DNA of 64,000 nt from Peptoniphilaceae bacterium (lineage in GTDB: Bacteria; Bacillota; Clostridia; Tissierellales; Peptoniphilaceae). Every line of letters begins with the position of its first letter. Positions within the stretch are counted from its first letter, which is position 1. The stretch is taken from positions 25,600 through 89,599 of the forward strand of contig JASLJE010000040.1 in NCBI GenBank assembly GCA_030152565.1, written 5' to 3'. Below, one piece after another: positions 1 through 8,831 of the stretch. A program made the translations under genes and the position numbers. The notes beneath the pieces are model-generated. The model searched no databases. It saw only the letters and a list, made by a program, of their open reading frames with translations, and was not told the DNA's origin.

Positions 1-292
1 TTTTGTCGCTTGAAACTTCATCAGCCTTTCTAAGGGCTTCATTTACCCCTGCCATAACCATGTCTTCCAACATTTCCACATCTTCTGGATCTACAGCTTC
101 TGGGTCTATTTTAATAGATAAAACTTCCTTGTTACCATTTACAGTAACTTCTACAACGCCACCTCCGGCTGTTGCACTAATGGTAGTCTCTTCAACTTCC
201 TTTTGAGCTTCCTCTATTTGTTTTTGCATTTGCTTCATTTGTTTCATCATATTGTTCATGTTTCCACCAAATGGATTTTTTCCTCTTGCCAT
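1..292 (-). CDS. ybaB: YbaB/EbfC family nucleoid-associated protein (3' end outside the window)
   Basis: A small DNA-binding protein of the YbaB/EbfC family, which forms dimers on the nucleoid. About 97 codons are visible and the C-terminus is cut by the window edge. The N-terminus ([18 protein letters not shown]) is followed by a Met/Gln/Glu-rich helix and the conserved beta segment with VEVTVNGN and SIKIDPE. The start is the ATG at 292, preceded by GGAGGC. It lies just downstream of dnaX on the same strand, the classical dnaX-ybaB(-recR) order; recR would be expected next but is outside the window. Confidence 0.9.
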   Translation of the reverse strand, partial: MARGKNPFGGNMNNMMKQMKQMQKQIEEAQKEVEETTISATAGGGVVEVTVNGNKEVLSIKIDPEAVDPEDVEMLEDMVMAGVNEALRKADEVSSDK

Positions 293-301
293 TATAGCCT
301 C

Positions 302-1993
302 CTATTTAATAATTTTTAGTATATTTTCAGGAAAAATCTTTTTTAATTCTTCCTCTTTAGATAATTTTTTAGTCTTTTTAGTCTGACCTTCTTCTTTATA
401 CTCTTTAAATTCTATCACAAATTTCTCTCCAAGTTTATCAGATAGTTTTACTTCTGCATCCCTCATAAAAAAGTTCATGGCCAAACTAATATCCATACCA
501 GTCTTGGTTAGATAGTAGGTTATTTTTTCATTGTGGTAATTTTCATCTTTTAGGTTTTCAAAAAGAAAACTTGTCTGCGGATAATTTTCCAGGATCATTT
601 CCCTTACCACAGAGGCAAAATTATCCTTGTCCACGTCCTTTATAGGCTCTGTAGAAGAAGACTCTTCTTCATCCTGGCTTGGAGCTTGTAGCTTCTTATC
701 AGTCTTAGAAACCGGTTCTGCTATATTCTTCTTTACCTCTTTTTCCACCCTTAATATACCAGGTTCTTTAAAGGTGCTTTTGGCTATTTCCTGCCTATTG
801 TTAGGTTCTTTTTTTTCTTGGTATACCCTTCTTTCCGTCAATACTTGTCCACTTTCTAATTCTTCTATACGAAGTTCCAGAGCCTTGATTTGTCCAACCA
901 AGTCCTCCTTAGGCATAAAGTTTACCATCCTAATTGTGGCCATTTCCAAAAGCAACTTGGCATTATCTGAAGTCTTAATTAAGTTATCATATTCCAAGAG
1001 AATATCCAAGCTATTGACAATTCTTTCCAGCTCTATCCTATTTATGTGGTCCTTATACATAAGATATGTATCCTCTTCCAAGTTAAGGATATTATTTTTT
1101 TTGCTGATTTTTGTTACCATTAGGTCCCTGTAATAGTTAATTAATTCCTTAATAAAATTATGGGGATCCTTTCCCTTGTCCAGTTCAGCATAGACCAAAC
1201 TTAGGGCAGCTTCTATATCTCTTTCAAAGACCGCCTGGGAATATTTCATTTTCAAGTCCAGGCCAAATATGCCTAGAAGGGAGTTTAAATCTTCAACTCC
1301 TATTTCTTCCTTGTCCATGGCCAAGACCTGGTCCAAGGTGGATAGGGCATCTCTCATCCCCCCATTTGCTATGGCTGCGATTGAAGCTATAGCCTGACTA
1401 TCCATTTTAACCCCTTCCTGGGCTAAAATGTTTTCTATATTGGATTCTATATTATCCCGATCTATCCTCTTAAATTCAAACCTTTGGGTTCTAGATAAGA
1501 TGGTATCAGGTATTTTTTCTATTTCTGTGGTAGCCAAAACAAAAATAAGATGGCTGGGAGGCTCTTCCATGATCTTTAAAAGGGCATTAAAGCCTTCATT
1601 GGTTATCATATGGGCCTCGTCTATTATGTAGACCTTATATTTTAGATTGGTTGGCGGATAGATTACTTTTTCCCTTAGCTGTCTAATATCTTCAATTCTC
1701 CTATTGGAGGCAGCATCCATCTCTATCACATCAACTGTGGATTCATCCATGATTGACAGGCAGTTTTCACACTTATTACAAGGATTTCCATTAACTGGAT
1801 CTAGGCAGTTTACCGCCTTGGAAAAAATCTTTGCACAAGTAGTCTTTCCCGTTCCCCTGGAACCAGAAAATATATAGGCATGGGCTATCTTCTTGTTGAC
1901 AACCTGATTTTTAAGAATATTTACTATATTGTCTTGACCAAACACATCATCAAAGACCTGTGGTCTATATTTTCTATATAATGCTTGTCTCAT
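302..1993 (-). CDS. dnaX: DNA polymerase III subunit gamma/tau
   Basis: Clamp-loader ATPase of the replicative polymerase; it loads the beta clamp encoded by dnaN in this window. The 563-residue protein has Walker A GSRGTGKT at about residues 44-51, four zinc-ligand cysteines (63, 72, 75, 78), Walker B/DEAH at about 125-128 and the sensor region VLATTEIEKIPDTILSR. A low-complexity, Lys/Glu-rich tail follows about residue 390, matching the variable tau-type extension. The start ATG at 1993 has GGAGAATG upstream. Only 9 bases separate it from ybaB, so the two are probably co-transcribed. No programmed frameshift site was looked for exhaustively. Confidence 0.97.
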   Translation of the reverse strand: MRQALYRKYRPQVFDDVFGQDNIVNILKNQVVNKKIAHAYIFSGSRGTGKTTCAKIFSKAVNCLDPVNGNPCNKCENCLSIMDESTVDVIEMDAASNRRIEDIRQLREKVIYPPTNLKYKVYIIDEAHMITNEGFNALLKIMEEPPSHLIFVLATTEIEKIPDTILSRTQRFEFKRIDRDNIESNIENILAQEGVKMDSQAIASIAAIANGGMRDALSTLDQVLAMDKEEIGVEDLNSLLGIFGLDLKMKYSQAVFERDIEAALSLVYAELDKGKDPHNFIKELINYYRDLMVTKISKKNNILNLEEDTYLMYKDHINRIELERIVNSLDILLEYDNLIKTSDNAKLLLEMATIRMVNFMPKEDLVGQIKALELRIEELESGQVLTERRVYQEKKEPNNRQEIAKSTFKEPGILRVEKEVKKNIAEPVSKTDKKLQAPSQDEEESSSTEPIKDVDKDNFASVVREMILENYPQTSFLFENLKDENYHNEKITYYLTKTGMDISLAMNFFMRDAEVKLSDKLGEKFVIEFKEYKEEGQTKKTKKLSKEEELKKIFPENILKIIK

Positions 1994-2030
1994 ATCATTC
2001 TCCTCTAAAATATTATAGCATAAATAAAAA

Positions 2031-2056
2031 AGACTATCTCTAATTTGAGATAGTCT
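2031..2056 (-). terminator. Rho-independent terminator after rpsR
   Basis: A perfect 10-bp stem (AGACTATCTC / GAGATAGTCT) with a 6-base loop is followed on the minus strand by a T run. It lies just after the rpsR stop codon and separates the rpsF-ssb-rpsR operon from dnaX. Confidence 0.9.
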
Positions 2057-2062
2057 GAATAA

Positions 2063-2290
2063 TTAGTCTACTTGGTATGGTAGAAGTGCGATTTGTCTTC
2101 CTCTTTTAACCATAGTTGTAACTTCTCTTTGGTGAGCTGCACATGTACCAGTTACTCTTCTTGGTAAAATTTTACCTCTTTCGCTGATAAATGGCTTCAT
2201 TGAAGCAACATCTTTATAGTCGATTGTTTTGTTTTTGTCTTTACAAAAAGCACACACTTTTTTTCTTGGTCTAAATCTTCTATTTTGCAT
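2063..2290 (-). CDS. rpsR: 30S ribosomal protein S18
   Basis: Small-subunit protein that pairs with S6 on the platform of the 30S subunit. The 75-residue sequence begins [16 protein letters not shown] and carries the conserved [15 protein letters not shown] and HQR motifs. The reading frame is open further upstream, into ssb, but the ATG at 2290 preceded by AAAGGAGGAAACAA gives the right family length and a strong ribosome site. It is the last gene of the rpsF-ssb-rpsR operon, 16 bases after ssb, and is followed by a terminator. Confidence 0.97.
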   Translation of the reverse strand: MQNRRFRPRKKVCAFCKDKNKTIDYKDVASMKPFISERGKILPRRVTGTCAAHQREVTTMVKRGRQIALLPYQVD

Positions 2291-2306
2291 TTGTTTCCTC
2301 CTTTGT

Positions 2307-2783
2307 TTAGAAAGGAATCCTACTGTCATCATCTGTTGGATCATACTCTGCACCGAAGGCAAAGTCATCTTCTACTGGACCCTTAGTTTGGTCAAAGCCT
2401 TGATTATTAAATGATCCGTCATAAGAATTATTTGAAAAGTCGTCCTTCCAATCTATGAATTCCACACTGTTTGCAACCACATCTGTTGTGTATCTTCTAG
2501 TTCCATCTTGTGCTTCATAAGATCCTGTTTGTATACGACCTTGAACAGCCACTCTTTTACCTTTTTGAGTAAAACGTGAACAGCTTTCAGCTAATTTCCC
2601 CCAAACAACTATATTTATAAAGTCTGCAGTTGGTTGGTTTCTAGATTCCATTTCTTGTTTCTTTTCTTTACTTAATTGTTTATCTACTGCTAAGGTAAAT
2701 CTAGCTACTGCTTGATTTGACCCTTGTAAGTATCTAAGTTCTGGATCTCTTGTCAATCTTCCTATTAAAGTTACATTATTCAT
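2307..2783 (-). CDS. ssb: Single-stranded DNA-binding protein
   Basis: Binds single-stranded DNA during replication, repair and recombination, and recruits partner proteins through its acidic tail. The 158-residue protein starts [18 protein letters not shown], has an OB fold to about residue 110 (including [12 protein letters not shown] and [10 protein letters not shown]), a disordered Asn/Gly/Phe linker, and ends in the canonical acidic tip DDDSRIPF. It sits between rpsF and rpsR, the standard Firmicutes operon order. AAGGGGGC precedes the ATG. Confidence 0.97.
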   Translation of the reverse strand: MNNVTLIGRLTRDPELRYLQGSNQAVARFTLAVDKQLSKEKKQEMESRNQPTADFINIVVWGKLAESCSRFTQKGKRVAVQGRIQTGSYEAQDGTRRYTTDVVANSVEFIDWKDDFSNNSYDGSFNNQGFDQTKGPVEDDFAFGAEYDPTDDDSRIPF

Positions 2784-2797
2784 ATAAGCCCCCTTTA

Positions 2798-3082
2798 TTA
2801 GGATTCTTTACTTACAACCATGTATCTAATAATTTGGTCTTGGATCTTAGCTCTTCTTTCTATTTCAGTTATAGTTGTTGTTTCTGCTTCGAAGTTTACT
2901 AAAACATAGTGTCCTTCTCTGATATAGTTGATTTCGTAAGCTAATTTTCTTTGACCCCAATCTTCAACTTCGCCAACTGTTCCATTTGCTCTTATTGCAT
3001 CATAGATTCTTTCTAAGCCAGTGTTTCTAGCTTCTTCTTCTAGATTTGGTTTGAAAATTACTACCATTTCGTATTGTTTCAT
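2798..3082 (-). CDS. rpsF: 30S ribosomal protein S6
   Basis: Ribosomal platform protein that dimerises with S18. The 94 residues show the S6 signatures [13 protein letters not shown] at the N-terminus and [25 protein letters not shown] in the middle. This is the first gene of the rpsF-ssb-rpsR operon. A strong AGGGAGGTGA ribosome site precedes the ATG, and a near-consensus promoter lies about 65 bases upstream. A possible autoregulatory leader was looked for, but the conserved CCG bulge of the S6:S18 RNA motif was not found. Confidence 0.97.
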   Translation of the reverse strand: MKQYEMVVIFKPNLEEEARNTGLERIYDAIRANGTVGEVEDWGQRKLAYEINYIREGHYVLVNFEAETTTITEIERRAKIQDQIIRYMVVSKES

Positions 3083-3144
3083 TTCCTTTTCACCTCCCTT
3101 TGGATTTCACCCTGCTTTTTAACAGAGTAGAGATTTACCAACAC

Positions 3145-3173
3145 ATTATAACAAATTAAAAAATATTAAGCAA
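3145..3173 (-). promoter_or_regulatory. Promoter of the rpsF-ssb-rpsR operon
   Basis: On the minus strand a -35 TTGCTT (3168-3173) and a -10 TATAAT (3145-3150) are separated by 17 bases. The start site would fall near 3138, leaving a leader of about 55 nt before rpsF. The promoter begins at the stop codon of the preceding gene. Confidence 0.8.
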
Positions 3174-4022
3174 CTATTTTCTCATTCTATATTCTTCCAT
3201 AACGCTGGCAAAAATATCTGCACTGGTTGGAGGTGTATAAGTGATGGCATTGGCTCCTGCCCTAATGGTCTCTTGAATACTTTCATCTGTAGGACCACCT
3301 GTTGCTATAATAGGAAAATCATCTCCCACTTCTTTTCTAATCTTTTTAACTAAATCAGCTGTATACTTTCCACCGGAAATATTAAGAATTTGAGCTCCTG
3401 CCCTAATCTTTCCTATATAATCATCCTTTTCAGATGAAATAGTCGCTACAACTGGTATGTCTAACATGGATGATACACTGGTTATCATCGGATTGGACAT
3501 GGGACTATTTACAACTACCCCATAGGCTCCCATAAGCTCAGCCTGTAGGGCTATATTTACCGACCTAACCCCTGTGGTAGTTCCTCCTCCTACTCCTGTG
3601 AAAACTGGAACACTAGCCGTATTGATAATGGCCTGAGTTATGGATAGTTGGGGAGTAAAGGGATAGACTGCTATGATGGCATCTGCATTGGAGTTTTTAA
3701 TTATGGCTATATCTGTAGTAAATAAAAGGGACTTAATCCTCTTACCTAAAACCATAATTCCACTGGCCTCATAGATAGCTTCCGGTACAACTACCAACCT
3801 GTGCCTTAACTTGTGCTCCACTTGGGGAATATTCTTCTTGCCCTTGCCCTCTAGGGAGTTATCTTGCAAATAAACATCAGTGGGTAAATCTTCAGCTATA
3901 TCCACTGTATCTCTAATATCAATTTCTTCTACTATATGATCTTGATGGTGATCTGTGTGTATTCTTCTTACTCTTTTCTTTATTTTGTTTTTTCTAAATT
4001 TATTGTCTGTCATTCTTCTCAC
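3174..4022 (-). CDS. TIM-barrel protein of unknown function with a basic, His-rich N-terminus
   Basis: A 282-residue protein not assigned to a named family. Residues about 1-70 are charged and low in hydrophobic content, with a His cluster (HTDHHQDH) around residues 23-30. Residues about 75-280 look like a phosphate-binding (beta/alpha)8 barrel: repeated beta strands such as DAIIAVYPF, VPVFTGVGGG, YGVVVNSP, IPVVATISS and IIATGGPT, where the late GGP-type loop resembles the phosphate-binding loop of ribulose-phosphate-binding or FMN/IMPDH-like barrels. No catalytic residue set is recognised. It diverges from the M16 peptidase gene, from which it is separated by a symmetric promoter region. Function is unknown; an aldolase, epimerase or nucleotide-sensing role is only a guess. 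Confidence 0.75.
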   Translation of the reverse strand: MRRMTDNKFRKNKIKKRVRRIHTDHHQDHIVEEIDIRDTVDIAEDLPTDVYLQDNSLEGKGKKNIPQVEHKLRHRLVVVPEAIYEASGIMVLGKRIKSLLFTTDIAIIKNSNADAIIAVYPFTPQLSITQAIINTASVPVFTGVGGGTTTGVRSVNIALQAELMGAYGVVVNSPMSNPMITSVSSMLDIPVVATISSEKDDYIGKIRAGAQILNISGGKYTADLVKKIRKEVGDDFPIIATGGPTDESIQETIRAGANAITYTPPTSADIFASVMEEYRMRK

Positions 4023-4037
4023 CTCAATCGTAATCTT

Positions 4038-4111
4038 ATTATACCCTATTATTATATATGTAATTTTCTAAATTGTTAATATTATTATATATGGACCAGT
4101 TAGGGTATAAT
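4038..4111. promoter_or_regulatory. Divergent promoter region with mirrored -10 boxes and a direct repeat
   Basis: A perfect 11-bp inverted repeat, ATTATACCCTA (4038-4048) and TAGGGTATAAT (4101-4111), places a TATAAT-like -10 at each end pointing outwards to the two divergent genes. Between them a 14-base sequence, TATTATTATATATG, is repeated directly at 4047-4060 and 4080-4093, 33 bases apart. No good -35 element is seen for either direction. Confidence 0.5.
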
Positions 4112-4136
4112 AAAGTTATTATATAAAGGAGGATTT

Positions 4137-7025
4137 ATGACTGATAAAATTATAGAAAATTATAAATTAATAGAAAAAACCTATATAGAGGACCAACAAT
4201 CTGACGCCCTAGTATTTGAACATACCAGGACCAAGGCCAGAGTTTTTGTCCTAGCCAATGACGACAATAATAAGGTTTTTTCCATAGGCTTTAGAACACC
4301 TCCCAAAGATTCAACAGGTGTTTGCCATATCCTAGAACACTGTGTTCTAAATGGATCAAAAAAATACAGGACCAAGGAACCCTTTATGGACCTTTTAAGA
4401 GGAAGCTTACAAACCTTCTTAAATGCCATGACCTATCCTGACAAGACTATCTATCCAATAGCCTCTAGAAATACCAAGGACTTTGAAAATCTAATGGATG
4501 TTTACCTGGATGCTGTTTTCAATCCTATAGTAAAGACTAGAAAGGAAGTTTTCCTTCAAGAAGGATGGAGACACCACCTTCTAGACAAGGATGACGAAAT
4601 TACCTATAAGGGGGTTGTCTACAATGAAATGAAGGGGGCCATGTCTTCAGCAGAAGATCAGGTTTCAGAACAGATAAATCAATTCCTTATGCCTGATACA
4701 ATTTATGCCCTAAACTCAGGAGGAGATCCCTACCAAATTCCTAAGCTAAGCTATGAGGATTTTAAAAACTACCATGATGACTACTACCATCCTAGTAACT
4801 CTTATATCTTCCTATATGGAAACCTAGACTATGAAAAATACTTGGCCTATATAGATGAGGAGTACCTAAGTAACTATGATTACAAGTTGGTAAAGTCTAG
4901 TATAGTTGGCCAAGAAAGATTTGACCAAGCTCAAACAAATACGGTCTATTACAATGTTGTAGACGACAAGGAGAAGGCTAATTATATTTCCTATAGCACT
5001 CTTATGGGAGAAACTACCAATACTTTTGATAGGATTATGAGTATACTTGTATGCGATATTTTAATAAATAGTGAGTCATCTCCCCTTAAGGAAAATATTT
5101 TAAAGGAAGACTTGGCTGAAGACTTAATAGACATGTCTAGCAATAATTTAAATACTAGTTTCTCACTTTTAGGAAAAAATATTTCTGATGATAAGCTAGA
5201 TAACTTTATAGAAACAGTAGACCAAAGTCTAAGAGATATGGTTGAAAATAAGATTGACAGAGACCTAATCATGTCCAATCTAAACAAGATTGATTTTGAC
5301 CTAAGGGAAAAGGGAGGCTTTTCAACCAAGGGTATTATCTATATGATTAAAAGCTTTGACAGCTGGCTTTATGACGAAAGTCCTATTAAGGCCCATATCT
5401 ATGAAGAAGAAATGGCCTATATAAAGGAAAATATTGAAAATGATTTAATCGAAAAATATATAGAGGAAAAGATCTTAAATAACCCTCACAAGTCCATAGT
5501 TATCCACAGGCCTAAGAAGGACCTTAATAAGACTAGGGACCAAGAGGTTAAGGATGAGCTTAAGGCCTATAAAAAATCCCTAAGCCCAGAAGAACTTGAC
5601 CTTCTAATAGAAGAAAATCTTAAAATGGCTGACTTCCAAAATAGGGAAGACAGTTTAGAAGATAAAAAAACTATACCAAGTCTTGACTTGGAAGACGTAA
5701 CTAAGACCTTCAAGGAAATTCCTAGAGAGATCATTGATAAGAAAAACCACATCTACCTGAAGCATGATTTATCTACCAGCGGTATAGATTATATAGACTT
5801 CTCCTTTGATATATCCCATATAGAAAAGGATGAGATAGCCTATATGGCCTTTATTTGCCAGGCTCTAGGCATGGTTGATACAGAAAACTATAGCTATAAG
5901 GAGCTAAACAACAAGGTTTACATGGAGACAGGTGCCATAACCTTTAACCCTATACTTTATAGTATAAATAACAGTATAGACTTTACTCCTACCATAAAGG
6001 TTTCTACCAAGGTCTTCAGTGAAAAATCCGATAGGGCTATAGAACTTATAGAAGAAATCCTTCTAAGGTCCAACTTTGAGGATGAAAAGAGAATCAAGGA
6101 ATTAATTAATATGATCAATTCCAGGTTGGAAATGGGTCTTTTTGACAATGCCCATGCCTTGATGATTAATAGGGTCCTATCCCACTACAGAGACTTTTAC
6201 AAGTACAATGAACTTACCAATGGCATAGACTATCTATTATTTATTAGAGACCTTATAGAAAATCCTAAAAACCTAGACTTGGATAAGCTAGCCAGCGTCT
6301 ACAAAAAGATCTTTAACAAGAATAATTTAATAGTAAATCTTACTTCTGACTTTACAGAAGAAGAAAGACTTTTTACCAGCCTGGAAAACTTTACAGCCAA
6401 GCTGGACAATAAAATATATCCTAAGGCAGACCTAAACTTTGAAAAGGAAATTATAAATGAAGGATTTAAAACTTCATCTGATGTTCAATATGTATCCTTG
6501 GGTAAGGATCTAAGAGATTTTGACTATTCCTTCTCAGGAAAGATATCTGTTCTTTCTTCCATCCTGTCTAAAAATTACCTTTACAATGAAGTAAGGGCTA
6601 AGGGAGGAGCCTATGGAACAGGCCTGGTTATGAATAATTTAAATACCATGTCTACCTATTCCTATAGGGATCCTAACTTGGAAGAAACCCTGGAAGTATA
6701 TAGAAACTCCTATAAGTATCTAGAAAACCTAGACCTATCTAAAGAAGATTTAAAAACCTATATTATTGGAACAGTTGGAAACTTTGACCCACCTCTTACA
6801 GAAAGAGCCAAGGGATCTCTAGACCTAACCTTATATCTATCTAAAAAAACCTATAGGGACATAGAAAAGAATATAGAAGAAGCCTTGGAAACTAGCCTAA
6901 AGGACCTACAAGACCAGGCTCCTCTTATGAAGGATGCCATGGCCCAAGCCAGCATGGCTGTCCTAGGTAACTCTCAAGTTATAGATGACCATAAGGATAT
7001 CTTTGATAAAATAATTAAACTATAG
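4137..7025 (+). CDS. M16C-family zinc metallopeptidase (presequence-protease/falcilysin-like)
   Basis: A 962-residue cytosolic clamshell peptidase of the insulinase superfamily, which degrades peptides. The inverted zinc motif HILEH is at residues 64-68 and the distal glutamate lies in NEMKGAMSS near residue 163. The length and four-domain layout (N-terminal active half, middle M16C-associated domain, C-terminal inactive half with the RAKGGAYG motif near 825) fit the M16C/PreP group rather than the half-length M16B peptidases. No signal peptide is present. AAAGGAGGATTT precedes the ATG. It is transcribed divergently from the TIM-barrel gene and is probably monocistronic, since the next gene has its own promoter. 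Confidence 0.93.
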   Translation: MTDKIIENYKLIEKTYIEDQQSDALVFEHTRTKARVFVLANDDNNKVFSIGFRTPPKDSTGVCHILEHCVLNGSKKYRTKEPFMDLLRGSLQTFLNAMTYPDKTIYPIASRNTKDFENLMDVYLDAVFNPIVKTRKEVFLQEGWRHHLLDKDDEITYKGVVYNEMKGAMSSAEDQVSEQINQFLMPDTIYALNSGGDPYQIPKLSYEDFKNYHDDYYHPSNSYIFLYGNLDYEKYLAYIDEEYLSNYDYKLVKSSIVGQERFDQAQTNTVYYNVVDDKEKANYISYSTLMGETTNTFDRIMSILVCDILINSESSPLKENILKEDLAEDLIDMSSNNLNTSFSLLGKNISDDKLDNFIETVDQSLRDMVENKIDRDLIMSNLNKIDFDLREKGGFSTKGIIYMIKSFDSWLYDESPIKAHIYEEEMAYIKENIENDLIEKYIEEKILNNPHKSIVIHRPKKDLNKTRDQEVKDELKAYKKSLSPEELDLLIEENLKMADFQNREDSLEDKKTIPSLDLEDVTKTFKEIPREIIDKKNHIYLKHDLSTSGIDYIDFSFDISHIEKDEIAYMAFICQALGMVDTENYSYKELNNKVYMETGAITFNPILYSINNSIDFTPTIKVSTKVFSEKSDRAIELIEEILLRSNFEDEKRIKELINMINSRLEMGLFDNAHALMINRVLSHYRDFYKYNELTNGIDYLLFIRDLIENPKNLDLDKLASVYKKIFNKNNLIVNLTSDFTEEERLFTSLENFTAKLDNKIYPKADLNFEKEIINEGFKTSSDVQYVSLGKDLRDFDYSFSGKISVLSSILSKNYLYNEVRAKGGAYGTGLVMNNLNTMSTYSYRDPNLEETLEVYRNSYKYLENLDLSKEDLKTYIIGTVGNFDPPLTERAKGSLDLTLYLSKKTYRDIEKNIEEALETSLKDLQDQAPLMKDAMAQASMAVLGNSQVIDDHKDIFDKIIKL

Positions 7026-7027
7026 CT

Positions 7028-7056
7028 TTGACATTTATATTAATTTATTGTAAAAT
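7028..7056 (+). promoter_or_regulatory. Promoter upstream of the RocS/Par-like gene
   Basis: TTGACA (7028-7033) and TAAAAT (7051-7056) are separated by 17 bases, close to the sigma-A consensus. A second possible -10 (TATAAT, 7131-7136) without a clear -35 lies closer to the gene. Confidence 0.7.
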
Positions 7057-7072
7057 TTTATTATTAAGTATA

Positions 7073-7106
7073 ACTATATAAAAGTGGTAAAACACTTTTG
7101 TATAGT
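7073..7106. repeat. Long inverted repeat between promoter and RocS/Par-like gene
   Basis: Two arms, ACTATATAAAAGTG and CACTTTTGTATAGT, flank a 6-base centre (GTAAAA), with one unpaired position. The element follows the promoter and lies about 50 bases before the coding start. It is not followed by an immediate T run, so it is a better candidate for an operator or partition site than for a terminator. Confidence 0.6.
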
Positions 7107-7157
7107 TTAGTATATTTTTTATGATATTATTATAATATAGGGAGTTTAGAGGTAAAG

Positions 7158-7865
7158 ATGAGTAAAGATAACACTTATTCCGTACAGGAAGTTGCCAATA
7201 TGTTCGACGTGACAAAAATGTCTGTCTACAATAGAATTAATGCAAATGATCCTGAAGGACTAGCTGAGAGTATAGTAAAAAAAGGAAATTTCCAAAGATT
7301 AACAGATGAGAGTATTAAAATTTTAAGCTCAGTTTGGGAATTACAAGAAGATGAAGATCTGGAAGATAAGAACGAAGAGTTGGAAAATGAAATAGTAGAT
7401 ATCTTAAAAGACCAAATTGATTTTCTAAAAAATCAAATTGAAAATAAGGATGAACTACTTTTGAATATGGAATCTAGTTTTAATGAACAACTTAAGGAAT
7501 TAAGATTAGAGTTGGATGTTAAGAATAGACAGATCACCAACTTAAATACATCCCTAGACAAGTCTCTAAAGGTAGCAGACCAATTCCAAAGCTTAAATTT
7601 GGTGGGGGAATTAAAGCAAATAGAGAAAAAGGATGTAAAGAAAAATTCTAGCCCTAGTAAAAATAAGCCAGCCAACCAGGCCAAGGTTATTGAGGGTGAT
7701 ATAAAGGAAGTTAAAGAAGAAGTGGTAGTGGATAAGAAAGCTACTAGTGATAAGTCAGCTGAAGATAAGAAGGATACAAGTAGGACTGAACCTATCAAGG
7801 AAGAAGTAAAAAAAGAAGAAGATAAGCCTAAAAAAGGATTTTTCGCCAATTTATTTGGCAAATAA
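7158..7865 (+). CDS. RocS/Par-like DNA-binding coiled-coil protein
   Basis: A 235-residue protein with three parts. Residues about 6-55 form a MerR/DUF536-like helix-turn-helix (YSVQEVANMFDVTKMSVYNRI). Residues about 70-150 are a long heptad coiled coil. A Lys/Glu-rich linker then leads to the tail KKGFFANLFGK, which would make a short amphipathic membrane-binding helix. The same order of parts is known from the pneumococcal chromosome-segregation protein RocS and, without the membrane helix, from the staphylococcal pSK1 plasmid Par protein. The start ATG follows GGGAGTTTAGAGGTAAAG. An inverted repeat lies just upstream and a bidirectional terminator follows. The role in chromosome segregation is inferred from architecture only. 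Confidence 0.65.
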   Translation: MSKDNTYSVQEVANMFDVTKMSVYNRINANDPEGLAESIVKKGNFQRLTDESIKILSSVWELQEDEDLEDKNEELENEIVDILKDQIDFLKNQIENKDELLLNMESSFNEQLKELRLELDVKNRQITNLNTSLDKSLKVADQFQSLNLVGELKQIEKKDVKKNSSPSKNKPANQAKVIEGDIKEVKEEVVVDKKATSDKSAEDKKDTSRTEPIKEEVKKEEDKPKKGFFANLFGK

Positions 7866-7866
7866 A

Positions 7867-7890
7867 AAAGATGTACATATGTACATCTTT
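7867..7890. terminator. Bidirectional terminator between convergent genes
   Basis: AAAGATGTACATATGTACATCTTT is a perfect palindrome with T runs on both strands. It ends the RocS-like gene (plus) and the LysR gene (minus). Confidence 0.88.
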
Positions 7891-7895
7891 ATTTT

Positions 7896-8831
7896 TTACA
7901 AAATATCTTCTGTTTTTACCAAGTCTACTAGTAAATCTATAAAGACTTTTGCGTATTCAGGGAATTCTTCATCTGGACTAAAGTAGATACAGGTGTACCA
8001 CTTAGCCTTAGGATTGTCCTTTATATGGTAAAGATCTAGGCTCTCACCTATATTTAAGTATTCAGCATACTTACTAGGCATCAAGCTTACACTCCTATCA
8101 ATAGAAACCAATTTTTTTACTGATAAAAAGTTTGGAAGCTCTATACCATAATTAGGTGTGATGTTATCATGATTTAAAATTGCATCCATAGTATCCCTAA
8201 TCCTTCTAGCCTTAGGATAGGTAATAAACATTTCTTCCCTAACTTCTTCCAGGCTAACTTCTGGATACTTCTTTCCTTCTCTTATAGGATAGGAAGACTT
8301 GTCTAAAAGCCCTGGAGTAGTAACTAATATAAAGGGATCCTCAGCTAATTTTATCAAACGTCTATAATGGTTTTCTTCAAGAGTCTCTCTGTGAACAATA
8401 GAGAAGTCCACTTCCTTATTTTTTACAAAACTCTCCAGCTCCTTACAATTGGATTCCCTAACATTAATTTTTATATTAGGATAAACCTTATTAAATTCCT
8501 TGATAATCACGGGTAAAATAGTCGTCTCTATAAAGGAAGAAACTCCTATATTTAATTCTGCATCATATGTATTTTTCATTATGTCTATATCTTTAAGAAA
8601 ATCTTCATACAGGTCCAGGCTCTCTTCTGCCATCTTGTAGTATTTTTCTCCTACATCGGTCAAAATCATTCCCCTATTAGTCCTGTCAAAAAGCATTTCC
8701 CCTAATTCCGACTCAACCTTTTTTAAAATTTGACTTAAGGCTGGTTGGCTTATATTTAATTTTCTAGCTGCATTTGAGATACTCTCTTCATCAGCTACTG
8801 TCTTAATATATAATAATTCTTTGTAATTCAA
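7896..8831 (-). CDS. LysR-family transcriptional regulator
   Basis: A 311-residue regulator with the standard LysR layout: N-terminal winged helix (residues about 1-60, with SISNAARKLNISQPALSQILKKVE) and a periplasmic-binding-protein-like effector domain from about residue 90. The predicted start is a TTG at 8831 preceded by AGGTGAAAAA; no better ATG is nearby. It is divergent from the CstA-type transporter gene, so regulation of that transporter by an organic acid or peptide signal is plausible. The effector cannot be told from the sequence. Confidence 0.92.
   Translation of the reverse strand: MNYKELLYIKTVADEESISNAARKLNISQPALSQILKKVESELGEMLFDRTNRGMILTDVGEKYYKMAEESLDLYEDFLKDIDIMKNTYDAELNIGVSSFIETTILPVIIKEFNKVYPNIKINVRESNCKELESFVKNKEVDFSIVHRETLEENHYRRLIKLAEDPFILVTTPGLLDKSSYPIREGKKYPEVSLEEVREEMFITYPKARRIRDTMDAILNHDNITPNYGIELPNFLSVKKLVSIDRSVSLMPSKYAEYLNIGESLDLYHIKDNPKAKWYTCIYFSPDEEFPEYAKVFIDLLVDLVKTEDIL

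Noticed and set aside
2291..2368. N-terminal extension of S18 into ssb
   Set aside because: The 26 extra residues do not resemble S18, and the ATG at 2290 has a strong ribosome site and gives the family length.
3083..3140. S6:S18-binding autoregulatory leader before rpsF
   Set aside because: A leader of about 55 nt exists, but the conserved CCG-containing bulged hairpin of the known motif was not found by eye.
5509..5519. Perfect DnaA box TTATCCACA within the M16 peptidase gene
   Set aside because: A single isolated nonamer is expected by chance in 64 kb of AT-rich DNA and lies within coding sequence.
7201..7216. parS-like sequence TGTTCGACGTGACAAA in the RocS-like gene
   Set aside because: It matches only 12 of 16 positions, breaks the palindrome and lies in the conserved HTH coding sequence; chance is likely.
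7433..7861. 142-codon minus-strand open frame opposite the RocS-like gene
   Set aside because: It is antisense to a coiled-coil gene with strong codon structure, has no ribosome site, and shows Ser/Leu/Phe-rich shadow composition.
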